Shown here one piece after another: positions 54,493-64,000 of a DNA stretch of 64,000 nt. The notes under the pieces were generated by a model. The model was not told the DNA's origin and searched no databases. It was given only the letters and a program-made list of their open reading frames with translations. Location of the stretch: NCBI RefSeq assembly GCF_009299505.1, contig NZ_WBSM01000008.1:1-64000 (forward strand), written 5' to 3'. Each line of letters opens with the position of its first letter. The first letter of the stretch is position 1. Both the position numbers and the translations under genes were made by a program. The DNA is from Bifidobacterium ramosum (GTDB taxonomy: Bacteria; Actinomycetota; Actinomycetes; Actinomycetales; Bifidobacteriaceae).

Positions 54493-56970
54493 TCACTCGT
54501 TGTCGCCGGCGGTGGCGGCGGTCGCGGTGATGGCGCCCTTCTCCTCGGTGTTCAGGCCGGAGTACACCCAGTCGGTGTAGTCCGGGTGATCGTAGCCGTT
54601 GTCGACCGCGAACTGGAAGGCTTCCTGACGGAAGTCCTCGAGCTCCTTGATCTTGTCGGCGTACTTGTCGGCGTCGATCATGCGCAGGGCCTCAGCGGTC
54701 AGCTCGTAACGATCGATGCGGTTCACGCGAACCATGTCGTACGGCGTGGTGGTGGAGCCTTCCTCCTCGTAGCCGTGGACGTTGAAGTTGTCGTGGTTCG
54801 GACGATCGTAGATCAGGCCGCGCACGTCGTGGGCGTAGGAGTGGTACGCGAACAGCACCGGCTTGTCGGCGGTGAAGATGTCGGCGAACTCCTCGTCGGT
54901 CAGGGCCTCGTCGTTCTCCTTGGCGGACTGCAGGGAGAGCAGATCAGCCACGTTGACGACCTTGAACTTGATGCCCAGTTCCTTCAGCTTGTCGGAAGCG
55001 GCCATGATCTCCTGAGTCGGGACATCGCCGGCGGCGGCAAGCACGACCTCGGCCTCATCGTTGGTCTTCGCGGTGGAAGCCCAATCCCAAGCGGCGGCAC
55101 CCTTCTCGAGCTCGGCGCGAGCCTCGTCGAGGGTCAGCCAGGTGGCGGCCGGCTGCTTGCCGGCGATGATGGCGTTGATCTTGTTGGTGGACTTGTAGCA
55201 CTTCTCGGCGATGGCCAGCAGCATGTTCGCGTCGGTCGCGAAGTAGATGCCGATGACGTGGTCGTTGTGGAAGCACTTGTTCAGCAGGACGGAGGTGACA
55301 CCCGGATCCTGGTGCGAGAAGCCGTTGTGATCCTGACGCCACACGTGCGAGGAGACCAGCAGGTTCATGGAGGCGATCGGCTTGCGCCACGGGATCTCGC
55401 GGACGGTAGCCTCAAGCCACTTGGCGTGCTGGTTGAGCATGGAGTCGATCACGTGCACGAAGGACTCGTAGGAGCTCCAGATGCCGTGACGGCCGGTCAG
55501 CAGGTAGGCCTCGAGGAAGCCTTCCATCTGGTGCTCGGACAGCTGCTCGACGACCTGGCCGGAGACGTGCATGTGCTCGTCGACCTCGTCGGAGATGTAG
55601 CCGGCATCCCACTGCTTGTTGGTGACCTCGTAGGAGGCCTGCAGACGGTTGGAAGCGGTCTCATCCGGTCCGAAGATGCGGAAGTCGTGCATGTTGCGGG
55701 CGATGATGTCGCGGGTGTAGACACCGAGGCGACGGGTGGCCTCGAGCTGGCCCCAGCCGTGGCCGTACTTCTTGACTTCCTTGACCTCGTAGTCCTCGAG
55801 GTTCGGCAGATCCAGATCCTTGCGGATCAGGCCGCCGTTGGCGTTCGGGTTGGCACCGATACGCAGCTCGCCCTTCGGCATGAAGGCGGTGACGTCTTCC
55901 TTCACGGCGCCGTTCTCGTCGAACAGCTCCTCCGGCTTGTAGGACTCGAGCCAGTTCTTGAGGACCTCGAAGTGGGCCTCGGTATCGCGGGCGGAAGCCA
56001 GCGGCACCTGGTGCGAGCGCCAGGAGCCCTCGGTCTTCTTGCCGTCGATGTACTTCGGGCAGGTCCAGCCCTTCGGGGTGCGGAAGATCAGCATCGGGTA
56101 GAACGGACGGTGCACGTTGTCGGTCTGGGCGGTCGCCTTGATGTCGCAGATCTCGTCCCAGATGGTCTCCCACAGCTCGGCGAAGCGGCGGTGGATGGAC
56201 ATGTGGTCCTCATCGTCGAAGCCGGCGACGAACTCGTACGGCTCGTAGCCCATGCCGTGGAAGAACTCGTGGAGCTCTTCGTCGGAAATGCGGGACAGGA
56301 TGGTCGGGTTGGCGATCTTGTAGCCGTTGAGGTGCAGGATCGGCAGCACGATACCGTCGGTGCGCGGGTTCACGAGCTTGTTGGACTGCCAGCCGGTGGC
56401 CAGCGGGCCGGTCTCGGCCTCGCCATCACCGACGATGGCCGGCACGAACAGGGACGGGTTGTCCATGATGGCGCCGTAGGCGTGGGACAGGGCGTAACCC
56501 AGCTCGCCACCCTCGTGGATGGAGCCCGGGGTCTCCGGAGCGAAGTGGGACGGGATGCCGCCCGGGTAGGAGAACTGACGGAAGAACTTCTGCAGACCAG
56601 CCTCGTCCTTGGTGATCTTCGGGAAGGTCTCGGTGTAGGTGCCGTCCAGGTAGGACTGGGAGGTACCGGCCGGGCCGCCGTGGCCCGGGCCCATGATGAT
56701 CACGGTGTTCTGGCCGTGGTCGGCGATGAAGCGGTTGATGTGGCCGATGAGGAAGTTCAGGCCCGGAGTGGTGCCCCAGTGGCCAACCAGACGGTGCTTG
56801 ACGTCTTCACGAGTGAACGGCGCCTTCATCAGCGGGTTGGAACGCAGATAGATCTGGCCGATGGAAAGGTAGTTGGCGGCGCGCCAGTACTTGTCAACGC
56901 CTTCGAGGGCTTCCTCGGAAACCGGAGCGTTGAGCTTCTTCCAAGGGGTGCCAATAACAGGACTCGTCAT
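54493..56970 (-). CDS. xfp: Xylulose-5-phosphate/fructose-6-phosphate phosphoketolase
   Basis: Thiamine-diphosphate enzyme that splits fructose-6-P or xylulose-5-P to acetyl-P plus erythrose-4-P or glyceraldehyde-3-P, the defining step of the bifid shunt. 825 residues, exactly the bifidobacterial length. Visible are [33 protein letters not shown], the ThDP/metal motif [18 protein letters not shown] and HLNGYKI. The AGGAGTACAGGAGTACAT stretch gives two overlapping ribosome sites before the ATG, suggesting high expression. Acetyl-P produced here is used by ackA at 62.6 kb. Confidence 0.98.
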   Translation of the reverse strand: MTSPVIGTPWKKLNAPVSEEALEGVDKYWRAANYLSIGQIYLRSNPLMKAPFTREDVKHRLVGHWGTTPGLNFLIGHINRFIADHGQNTVIIMGPGHGGPAGTSQSYLDGTYTETFPKITKDEAGLQKFFRQFSYPGGIPSHFAPETPGSIHEGGELGYALSHAYGAIMDNPSLFVPAIVGDGEAETGPLATGWQSNKLVNPRTDGIVLPILHLNGYKIANPTILSRISDEELHEFFHGMGYEPYEFVAGFDDEDHMSIHRRFAELWETIWDEICDIKATAQTDNVHRPFYPMLIFRTPKGWTCPKYIDGKKTEGSWRSHQVPLASARDTEAHFEVLKNWLESYKPEELFDENGAVKEDVTAFMPKGELRIGANPNANGGLIRKDLDLPNLEDYEVKEVKKYGHGWGQLEATRRLGVYTRDIIARNMHDFRIFGPDETASNRLQASYEVTNKQWDAGYISDEVDEHMHVSGQVVEQLSEHQMEGFLEAYLLTGRHGIWSSYESFVHVIDSMLNQHAKWLEATVREIPWRKPIASMNLLVSSHVWRQDHNGFSHQDPGVTSVLLNKCFHNDHVIGIYFATDANMLLAIAEKCYKSTNKINAIIAGKQPAATWLTLDEARAELEKGAAAWDWASTAKTNDEAEVVLAAAGDVPTQEIMAASDKLKELGIKFKVVNVADLLSLQSAKENDEALTDEEFADIFTADKPVLFAYHSYAHDVRGLIYDRPNHDNFNVHGYEEEGSTTTPYDMVRVNRIDRYELTAEALRMIDADKYADKIKELEDFRQEAFQFAVDNGYDHPDYTDWVYSGLNTEEKGAITATAATAGDNE

Positions 56971-57415
56971 ATGTACTCCTGTACTCCTGCACTGTGTTGT
57001 GCGATTGATTGTTATCGGTAGGTCATGGGCCGTGCCGAACCTTGCGATTTAGCCGTGCTCAATCCCAATCACTTGGCATCATACGATCGAAGCCCGACTT
57101 TTGGCCGATTTTTTGCGTGTCTGTTCGAAAATGTTATGAAAATCTAACCTTTTGTTTGCTTTCGATGGGGATTTTGTGAACACGGAATTTACCGGCGAAC
57201 GGTTGGAAAACGGCGATATTCCGCGGAAAATCGGTGCTTCATATATATTAACCGCGTTCACTTCACCCGTATCACACGCGGCGTGTTGTTCAACCGAACG
57301 TAACACTCTGTTACATTCCCCCGACGTGCCGCGATGCCGGGCAATGTCGCCTTGCGCCGCCACAATGGATCTGTTAACCGTCTGGCATACCCAACATGTA
57401 TTAAAGGGAGAATTC
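56971..57415. other. Divergent xfp/guaA regulatory region
   Basis: 445 bases, more AT-rich than its surroundings. A possible xfp -10 TATGAT lies on the minus strand at 57078-57083. A palindrome GTAACA-CTC-TGTTAC is at 57300-57314, about 100 bases before guaA. No coding gene was supported here; the 130-residue minus-strand frame (57079-57471) has no family features. Confidence 0.55.
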
Positions 57416-58978
<1,563 letters not shown>

Positions 58979-58988
58979 TGAAGCAACG

Positions 58989-59025
58989 AAAGCGGGTCGG
59001 AATCGTAATGGTTCCGACCCGCTTT
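58989..59025 (+). terminator. Terminator of guaA
   Basis: 14-base stem AAAGCGGGTCGGAA / TTCCGACCCGCTTT around a nine-base loop, then TTGT. It begins about ten bases after the stop. Confidence 0.92.
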
Positions 59026-59099
59026 TGTATGTCGCGGCGGGATCGGTTTTCCGGTATAATCCTTGCGTTTACGACGACGTTCGAAAAGGATGGGCGCCC

Positions 59100-60581
59100 A
59101 TGCGACAGGGATTCGACAACGACAAGTACATCAGACTGCAGGCCGAGAACATTCGCAAACGCATAGCGCAGTTCGGCGGCAAACTGTATCTGGAATTCGG
59201 TGGCAAACTGTTCGACGACTACCATGCGTCGCGCGTACTGCCCGGATTCCAACCCGACACCAAGTTCCGCATGCTCGACAGCATGAAGCAGGACGTGGAG
59301 ATCGTCATCGCGATCAATGCCAACCACATCGAAAAGGCCAAGATGCGCGGCGATCTCGGCATCACCTACGACGAGGACGTGCTGCGGCTGATCGACGTGT
59401 TCCGCTCCCGCGGCTTCCATGTCGGTTCGGTCGTGCTCACGCAATACGCGGGCCAGCCGGCCGCCGACGTCTACCGTCGCCGTCTCGCGCAGCTCGGCAT
59501 CACCTGCTACCTGCACTACCCCATCGCCGGTTATCCGCACGACATCGAACGCATCGTGTCGGCCGAAGGTTACGGGCGCAATGACTACATCGAAACCAGC
59601 CGTCCGCTCGTCGTCGTCACCGCGCCCGGACCCGGCTCGGGCAAGCTCGCCACCTGCCTGTCGCAGCTCTACCACGAGCACCAGCGCGGTGTCACGGCCG
59701 GCTATGCGAAATACGAGACGTTCCCGATCTGGAACCTGCCGCTCAACCATCCGGTCAATATCGCATACGAGGCGGCGACCGTCGATCTCGACGACGCGAA
59801 CATCATCGACCCGTTCCACCTCGAGGCATACGGCACGACGACGGTCAACTACAACCGCGACGTCGAGGCGTTCCCGGTGCTCAAGGCCATGATGGAGCGG
59901 ATCATGGGATCCAGCCCCTACCAAAGCCCCACCGATATGGGCGTGAACATGGCCGGCTATGCGATCGCGGACGACGATGCGTGCCGCGATGCCGCGAAGA
60001 TGGAGATCGTGCGACGGTACTTCACGGCCGCCGAACAGCTCAAACGAACCGGCACCGGCGAGGAGCAGGTCGAGCGTCTCCGTTCGATCATGCAGCGCGC
60101 CGGCGTGGACGAAAACCTGTCGCCGGCACGCAATGCCGCGCTGCGCAAGGAGGAGATGACCGGCGCCCCAGCCGGTGCGATGGTGCTGCCTGACGGCCGC
60201 GTGGTCACCGGCAAGACCGGCGTGCTCATGGGCGCGGCCAGCGCGCTGCTCATGAACGCGCTCAAGGCCGTGACCGGCGTGGACGCCGAACTGCCGGTGA
60301 TCGACGACAACACGATCGAGCCGATCTGCCGGCTCAAGACCGAGCACCTGCACAGCACGAACCGCCGCCTGCACTCCGATGAAACGCTGATCGCGCTGTC
60401 GATCACCAGCTCGGTCAGCCCGCTCGCCGCAAAGGTGATTGCCGGACTGGAACAACTGCGCGGCTGCGACGCGTTCTTTTCGGTCATTCTCTCCCCGACC
60501 GACGAGGCGCTGTACCGCAAGCTCGGCATCAACGTATGCTGCGAGCCGAAGTACGAACGCGTGAGCCTCTACCACAAGTAG
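59100..60581 (+). CDS. DUF1846 (UPF0371) family protein
   Basis: 493 residues, the normal family length. It opens RQGFDNDKYIRLQAENIRKR, a highly conserved start. A P-loop-like APGPGSGKLAT occurs near residue 180, and QSPTDMGVNMAGYAI near residue 280. The family is widespread in Firmicutes and Actinobacteria. Structures are known but the reaction is not. AAAAGGATG precedes the chosen ATG. It lies between guaA and pta with its own likely promoter. Confidence 0.92.
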   Translation: MRQGFDNDKYIRLQAENIRKRIAQFGGKLYLEFGGKLFDDYHASRVLPGFQPDTKFRMLDSMKQDVEIVIAINANHIEKAKMRGDLGITYDEDVLRLIDVFRSRGFHVGSVVLTQYAGQPAADVYRRRLAQLGITCYLHYPIAGYPHDIERIVSAEGYGRNDYIETSRPLVVVTAPGPGSGKLATCLSQLYHEHQRGVTAGYAKYETFPIWNLPLNHPVNIAYEAATVDLDDANIIDPFHLEAYGTTTVNYNRDVEAFPVLKAMMERIMGSSPYQSPTDMGVNMAGYAIADDDACRDAAKMEIVRRYFTAAEQLKRTGTGEEQVERLRSIMQRAGVDENLSPARNAALRKEEMTGAPAGAMVLPDGRVVTGKTGVLMGAASALLMNALKAVTGVDAELPVIDDNTIEPICRLKTEHLHSTNRRLHSDETLIALSITSSVSPLAAKVIAGLEQLRGCDAFFSVILSPTDEALYRKLGINVCCEPKYERVSLYHK

Positions 60582-60607
60582 ACGCTTCCCATCTTCGCCC
60601 CTCTCTT

Positions 60608-60657
60608 CAACGGACATACGGCCGATTCCGCTCCATCGATCGGCTGTATGTCCGTTG
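60608..60657. repeat. Palindromic repeat family 2, copy E
   Basis: Arms CAACGGACATACGGCCGAT / ATCGGCTGTATGTCCGTTG (one G-T) with a 12-base loop, 26 bases after the DUF1846 stop. Confidence 0.85.
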
Positions 60658-60704
60658 TGCTTTACGCAATCCGGTCCGCCCGGAGGAGTGCCGACGCAAC
60701 GCGA

Positions 60705-60764
60705 CGATGTGACGTAGGTCACATCGCGGGGCAAACCGCTTTCGCGACCTCCGCGTACTAGAAT
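60705..60764 (+). promoter_or_regulatory. CRP-type palindrome and -10 box upstream of pta
   Basis: CGATGTGAC-GTAG-GTCACATCG (60705-60726) is a perfect 22-base palindrome containing TGTGA-N6-TCACA, the classic CRP-family site. A -10 box TAGAAT lies at 60759-60764, so the site is centred about 55 bases before the expected transcription start, a position typical of activation. Confidence 0.65.
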
Positions 60765-60825
60765 GATCGGTAAGTGTGAACAGCGTGGTCACACGGCAGC
60801 ATCATTCCCAAGCAAGGAGTCCACT

Positions 60826-62499
60826 GTGGCAGTTACCAACATCTACATCGCCAGTCCCGAGGGAGCCAACGGCCGCAACGTCGTCGCCTACGGCGTGCTC
60901 AAGGCGTTGACCACCAAGTACAAGACCGCGGTGTTCCGTCCTGCCGTGTCCAACCACGACCACTTCACGCCGATCCTGCTGGGCGCGTCGAACGCCGGCC
61001 TCGGCGTGGCGCTGTCCACCGGTCTCGACATCCATGTCGTGCGCCGCGACAAGGAGGCCGCGCGCGGCGACATCGTGGCCGCTTTCGACGACGCGATGAC
61101 CGTCTCGCGCGCCGACGCCGCGCTCATCGTCGGCACCGACAAGTCTCACGTCAACGATCCGACCACGTACGAGTTCAACGCGAACATCGCCGCCGACCTG
61201 CAGGCCGGCGTGTTCCTCGCCGTGTGCACCATCGACCGCTGGCCCGACGAGCTGCGCGAGACCGTGCAGCTGTCGATCGAAGGCATGGAGGCGGCCGGCA
61301 ACAAGGTGCTCGGCATCTTCGTGACCGGCTGCGAGCCGCGCCACGCCGTGTCCGTCAAGGAGACGCTCGCCGGATTCGGACTGCCGGTGTGGACCATTCC
61401 GCAGACGCCGTTCGTCGAGGAGTCGCAGGCCGACGCCGCGCTCAAGGCGTTCCAGGACAACGTGCCCACCGAGGAGGTGCTCAAGGCGCTCGACGTCGAC
61501 CTCGACTTCCCCGTCACCTCGTACGCGTTCCAGCACAGCCTGCTCGGCCGTGCGAAGGTCAACAAGAAGACGATCGTACTGCCCGAGGGCGAGGAGGACC
61601 GCATCCTCAAGGCCGCCGACTACCTGCTCGAACGCGAGGTCGTGAACCTCATCATCGTGGGCGACCGCGACGCGATCCTCGCACGCGGCGCCGAACTCGG
61701 CCTGCACGCGCTCGACAAGGCTCGTTTCCAGTCGATGGACGACGAGAACATCCTCAAGCCCATGGTCGCCAAACTGTGCGAGCTGCGCGCCAAGAAGGGC
61801 ATGACCGAGGAGCAGGCGCGCCAGCAGCTCAAGGACGCCAGCTACTTCGGCACGATGCTCGTCGTGCTCGGCTACGCGGACGGCCTCGTGTCCGGTTCGG
61901 TCAACTCCACCGCGAACACCGTGCGCCCGGCTTTGCAGGTCATCAAGACCAAGCCCGGCCAGTCGCTCGTCTCCGGCGCGTTCCTCATGTGCTTCAAGGA
62001 TCACGTGGCCGTGTTCTCCGACTGCGCGATCAACCTCAACCCGAACGCCGAGCAGCTGGCCGACATCGCCATCCAGTCCGCCGAGACGGCACGCACCTTC
62101 GGCCTCGACCCGAAGGTCGGCATGCTCTCCTACTCCACGCTCGGCTCGGGCAAGGGCCCGGACGTCGACGTGGTCGAGGAGGCGACGCGCATCGTCCGCG
62201 AGAAGGCCCCGGACCTGCCGGTGGTCGGCTCCATCCAGTTCGACGCCGCATGGTCGCCGACCGTGGCCGCCACCAAGGCCAAGGGCAACGACATCGCCGG
62301 CCATGTGAACGTGTTCGTGTTCCCCGATCTGTGCGCCGGCAACATCGGCTACAAGGCCGTGCAGCGCTCCTCCGGGGCGCTGGCCATCGGCCCGGTGCTG
62401 CAGGGCCTCAACAAACCCGTCAACGACCTGTCCCGCGGCGCGCTGGTGCAGGACATCATCAACACCGTCGCGCTCACCGCCATCGAAGCGCAGCAGTGA
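60826..62499 (+). CDS. pta: Phosphate acetyltransferase
   Basis: 557 residues. It interconverts acetyl-CoA and acetyl-P. The N-terminal P-loop-like/DRTGG domain (about 1-220) is followed by the catalytic PTA_PTB domain (about 235-555) with SGSVNSTANTVRPALQVIKT and the ending GALVQDIINTVALTAIEAQ. A GTG start at 60826 was chosen because CAAGGAG lies seven bases upstream. Head-to-tail with ackA, 129 bases ahead of it. Confidence 0.96.
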   Translation: MAVTNIYIASPEGANGRNVVAYGVLKALTTKYKTAVFRPAVSNHDHFTPILLGASNAGLGVALSTGLDIHVVRRDKEAARGDIVAAFDDAMTVSRADAALIVGTDKSHVNDPTTYEFNANIAADLQAGVFLAVCTIDRWPDELRETVQLSIEGMEAAGNKVLGIFVTGCEPRHAVSVKETLAGFGLPVWTIPQTPFVEESQADAALKAFQDNVPTEEVLKALDVDLDFPVTSYAFQHSLLGRAKVNKKTIVLPEGEEDRILKAADYLLEREVVNLIIVGDRDAILARGAELGLHALDKARFQSMDDENILKPMVAKLCELRAKKGMTEEQARQQLKDASYFGTMLVVLGYADGLVSGSVNSTANTVRPALQVIKTKPGQSLVSGAFLMCFKDHVAVFSDCAINLNPNAEQLADIAIQSAETARTFGLDPKVGMLSYSTLGSGKGPDVDVVEEATRIVREKAPDLPVVGSIQFDAAWSPTVAATKAKGNDIAGHVNVFVFPDLCAGNIGYKAVQRSSGALAIGPVLQGLNKPVNDLSRGALVQDIINTVALTAIEAQQ

Positions 62500-62628
62500 C
62501 GTCATGACATCCGTCCGCCGGGCGTGCGGCGACCTTCCCGGCGGACGTTTTGTAGCAAGCAACGAGTAGTCTGAAGATTTGGAAAGTCGCGTTTCGCGGC
62601 ACGGCAAACAATATGGAGGATGCCCACA

Positions 62629-63858
62629 ATGGCGAAAACCGTCCTTGTCATCAATTCCGGTTCCAGCTCGATCAAGTACCAGCTGGTTGATCTCGAGTCC
62701 GGCGAAGGTATCGCGTCCGGCCTGGTCGAGAAGATCGGCGAGCCGATCGACGGCCACTACAAGCACGAGTACAACGGCGAGAAGCACGAGCTCGAGGAGC
62801 CGATCCACGATCACGAGCAGGGCCTGAAGCGCGTGCTCGGCTTCTTCGAGGAGTACGGCCCGAAGCTCGCCGACGCGAACATCGTCGCCGTCGGTCACCG
62901 CGTGGTCCAGGGCGGCTCCCTCTTCCCGAAGCCGGCGCTGGTCAACGACAAGACCATCAACCAGGTCAAGGATCTGGCCGTGCTCGCCCCGCTGCACAAC
63001 GGCCCGGAGGCCAAGGGCGCCGAGGTCATGCGCGCGCTGCTGCCGGACGTGCCGCAGATCTTCGTGTTCGACTCCTCCTTCTTCTTCCAGCTGCCGAAGG
63101 CGTCCAGCACCTACGCGCTGAACAAGGAGATCGCCGACCAGTACCACATCCGCCGCTACGGCGCCCACGGCACCTCCCACGAGTTCATCTCCTCCGTGGT
63201 GCCGGAAGTCATCGGCAAGCCGGCCGAAGGCCTCAAGCAGATCGTCCTGCACATCGGCAACGGCGCCTCCGCCTCCGCCGAGATCTCCGGCAAGCCGGTC
63301 GAGACCTCGATGGGCCTGACCCCGCTCGAGGGCCTCGTCATGGGCGGTCGCACCGGCGACATCGACCCGGCCGTCGTGTTCCACCTCATCCGCAACGCCC
63401 ACATGAACGTGGACGAGCTGGACGCCCTGTTCAACAAGCGCTCCGGCATGATGGGCATGACCGGCTTCGGCGATCTGCGCGAGGTGCACCGTCTGGTGGC
63501 CGAGGGCAACGAGGACGCCAAGCTGGCGCTCGATGTGTACGTGCACCGTATTGTCGGCTACATCGGCAACTACACCGCGCAGATGGGCGGCGTGGACGTG
63601 ATCACCTTCACCGCCGGCGTCGGCGAGAACGACGACATCGTGCGCAAGATGGTGTGCGAGAAGCTCGCCCCGTTCGGCGTCAAGCTCGACGAGGAGAAGA
63701 ACGCGAAGCGCTCCAAGGAGCCGCGCGTCATCTCCACCCCGGATTCGTCCGTGGTCATCGCCGTGATCCCGACCAACGAGGAGCTGGCCATCGCCCGCAA
63801 GTCCGCCGCCATCGCGGAAGCCGGCGAGGACACCTACGGCAACAAGTTCGCCAAGTGA
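62629..63858 (+). CDS. ackA: Acetate kinase
   Basis: 409 residues. It makes ATP and acetate from acetyl-P, the energy-yielding end of the bifid shunt. It has N-terminal NSGSSSIKYQL, VGHRVVQGG, the phosphate-binding HIGNGASASA, GRTGDIDPAV and FTAGVGEND. The ATG at 62629 is nine bases after GGAGG. The earlier ATG (62620) touches the ribosome site and is unlikely. Confidence 0.97.
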   Translation: MAKTVLVINSGSSSIKYQLVDLESGEGIASGLVEKIGEPIDGHYKHEYNGEKHELEEPIHDHEQGLKRVLGFFEEYGPKLADANIVAVGHRVVQGGSLFPKPALVNDKTINQVKDLAVLAPLHNGPEAKGAEVMRALLPDVPQIFVFDSSFFFQLPKASSTYALNKEIADQYHIRRYGAHGTSHEFISSVVPEVIGKPAEGLKQIVLHIGNGASASAEISGKPVETSMGLTPLEGLVMGGRTGDIDPAVVFHLIRNAHMNVDELDALFNKRSGMMGMTGFGDLREVHRLVAEGNEDAKLALDVYVHRIVGYIGNYTAQMGGVDVITFTAGVGENDDIVRKMVCEKLAPFGVKLDEEKNAKRSKEPRVISTPDSSVVIAVIPTNEELAIARKSAAIAEAGEDTYGNKFAK

Positions 63859-63888
63859 GCCACTGAACAGCTGGACGGCTGAAACGTC

Positions 63889-63941
63889 ACGAGGGGTGCT
63901 GTAGCGATTCCTGACACGGGAATCGCTACAGCACCCCTCGT
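63889..63941 (+). terminator. Strong hairpin after ackA
   Basis: 23-base perfect arms ACGAGGGGTGCTGTAGCGAT... around TGACACG, 30 bases after the stop. It is followed by CGTATG rather than a T run. The last 59 bases of the window hold no recognisable gene. Confidence 0.75.
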
Positions 63942-64000
63942 CGTATGTACGGCAACCCGTTCCCGTGTGGCGGAAAACGCTCGCTGAGCGCGGTCTCAGC

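Noticed and set aside
60802..63546. 914-residue minus-strand frame opposite pta and ackA
   Set aside because: Antisense to two well-identified enzymes; composition is typical of reversed GC-rich codons.

Overview
The window is GC-rich chromosomal DNA from an actinobacterium, almost certainly a Bifidobacterium. The main evidence is the 825-residue xylulose-5-P/fructose-6-P phosphoketolase (xfp), the key enzyme of the bifid shunt. It lies near phosphate acetyltransferase (pta) and acetate kinase (ackA), which complete the route acetyl-P <-> acetate with ATP gain. Actinobacterial gene orders (era/CBS/ybeY/phoH/rsmE; rpsD/DUF948/alaS/ruvX/mltG/aroC/aroK-aroB/aroQ), a fused aroK-aroB gene and a complete SUF operon agree. 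I cannot name the species. No phage, insertion sequence, rRNA or CRISPR array was seen.

Layout. 0-0.7 kb: a truncated gene start and a small DUF559 nuclease gene bracketed by inverted palindromic repeats. 0.7-6.4 kb: minus-strand RNA/ribosome maturation cluster. 6.4-9 kb: tRNA-Leu(GAG), an RNA 2'-O-methyltransferase, glgC. 9.1-15.3 kb: sufBDCSU-sufT operon for Fe-S cluster assembly. 15.7-17.3 kb: L,D-transpeptidase. 17.5-21 kb: accessory-looking patch with a NarL-type two-component system, an AT-rich small secreted protein and a TraX-family protein. 21-24.1 kb: pyrG and an AbiEi/DUF559-like gene in a repeat-rich, DnaA-box-rich setting. 24.3-34.9 kb: shikimate genes, A24 peptidase, mltG-ruvX-alaS, rpsD. 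35-37.6 kb: MacB-like ABC exporter plus DUF4418 protein. 38-42.8 kb: pcrA/uvrD with a long Gly/Ser/Tyr-rich segment, and an OafA-type acyltransferase. 42.9-46.5 kb: xpt, NCS2 permease, AlbA_2 protein. 46.5-52.5 kb: ABC-2 exporter divergent from its likely two-component system. 52.5-54.3 kb: phosphate transporter with DUF47 partner. 54.5-63.9 kb: xfp, guaA, DUF1846 protein, pta, ackA.

The most unusual signal is in the non-coding DNA. At least three families of palindromic repeats are scattered between genes. Two of them bracket small genes that share a putative nuclease signature (DF...ExDG): DUF559 at 212-565 and the AbiEi-like gene at 23125-24114. One family shows compensatory base changes in its stems, so its structure appears to be conserved. 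A 22-base CRP-type palindrome lies just upstream of the pta promoter, and a related one lies between the ABC-2 exporter and its two-component system.
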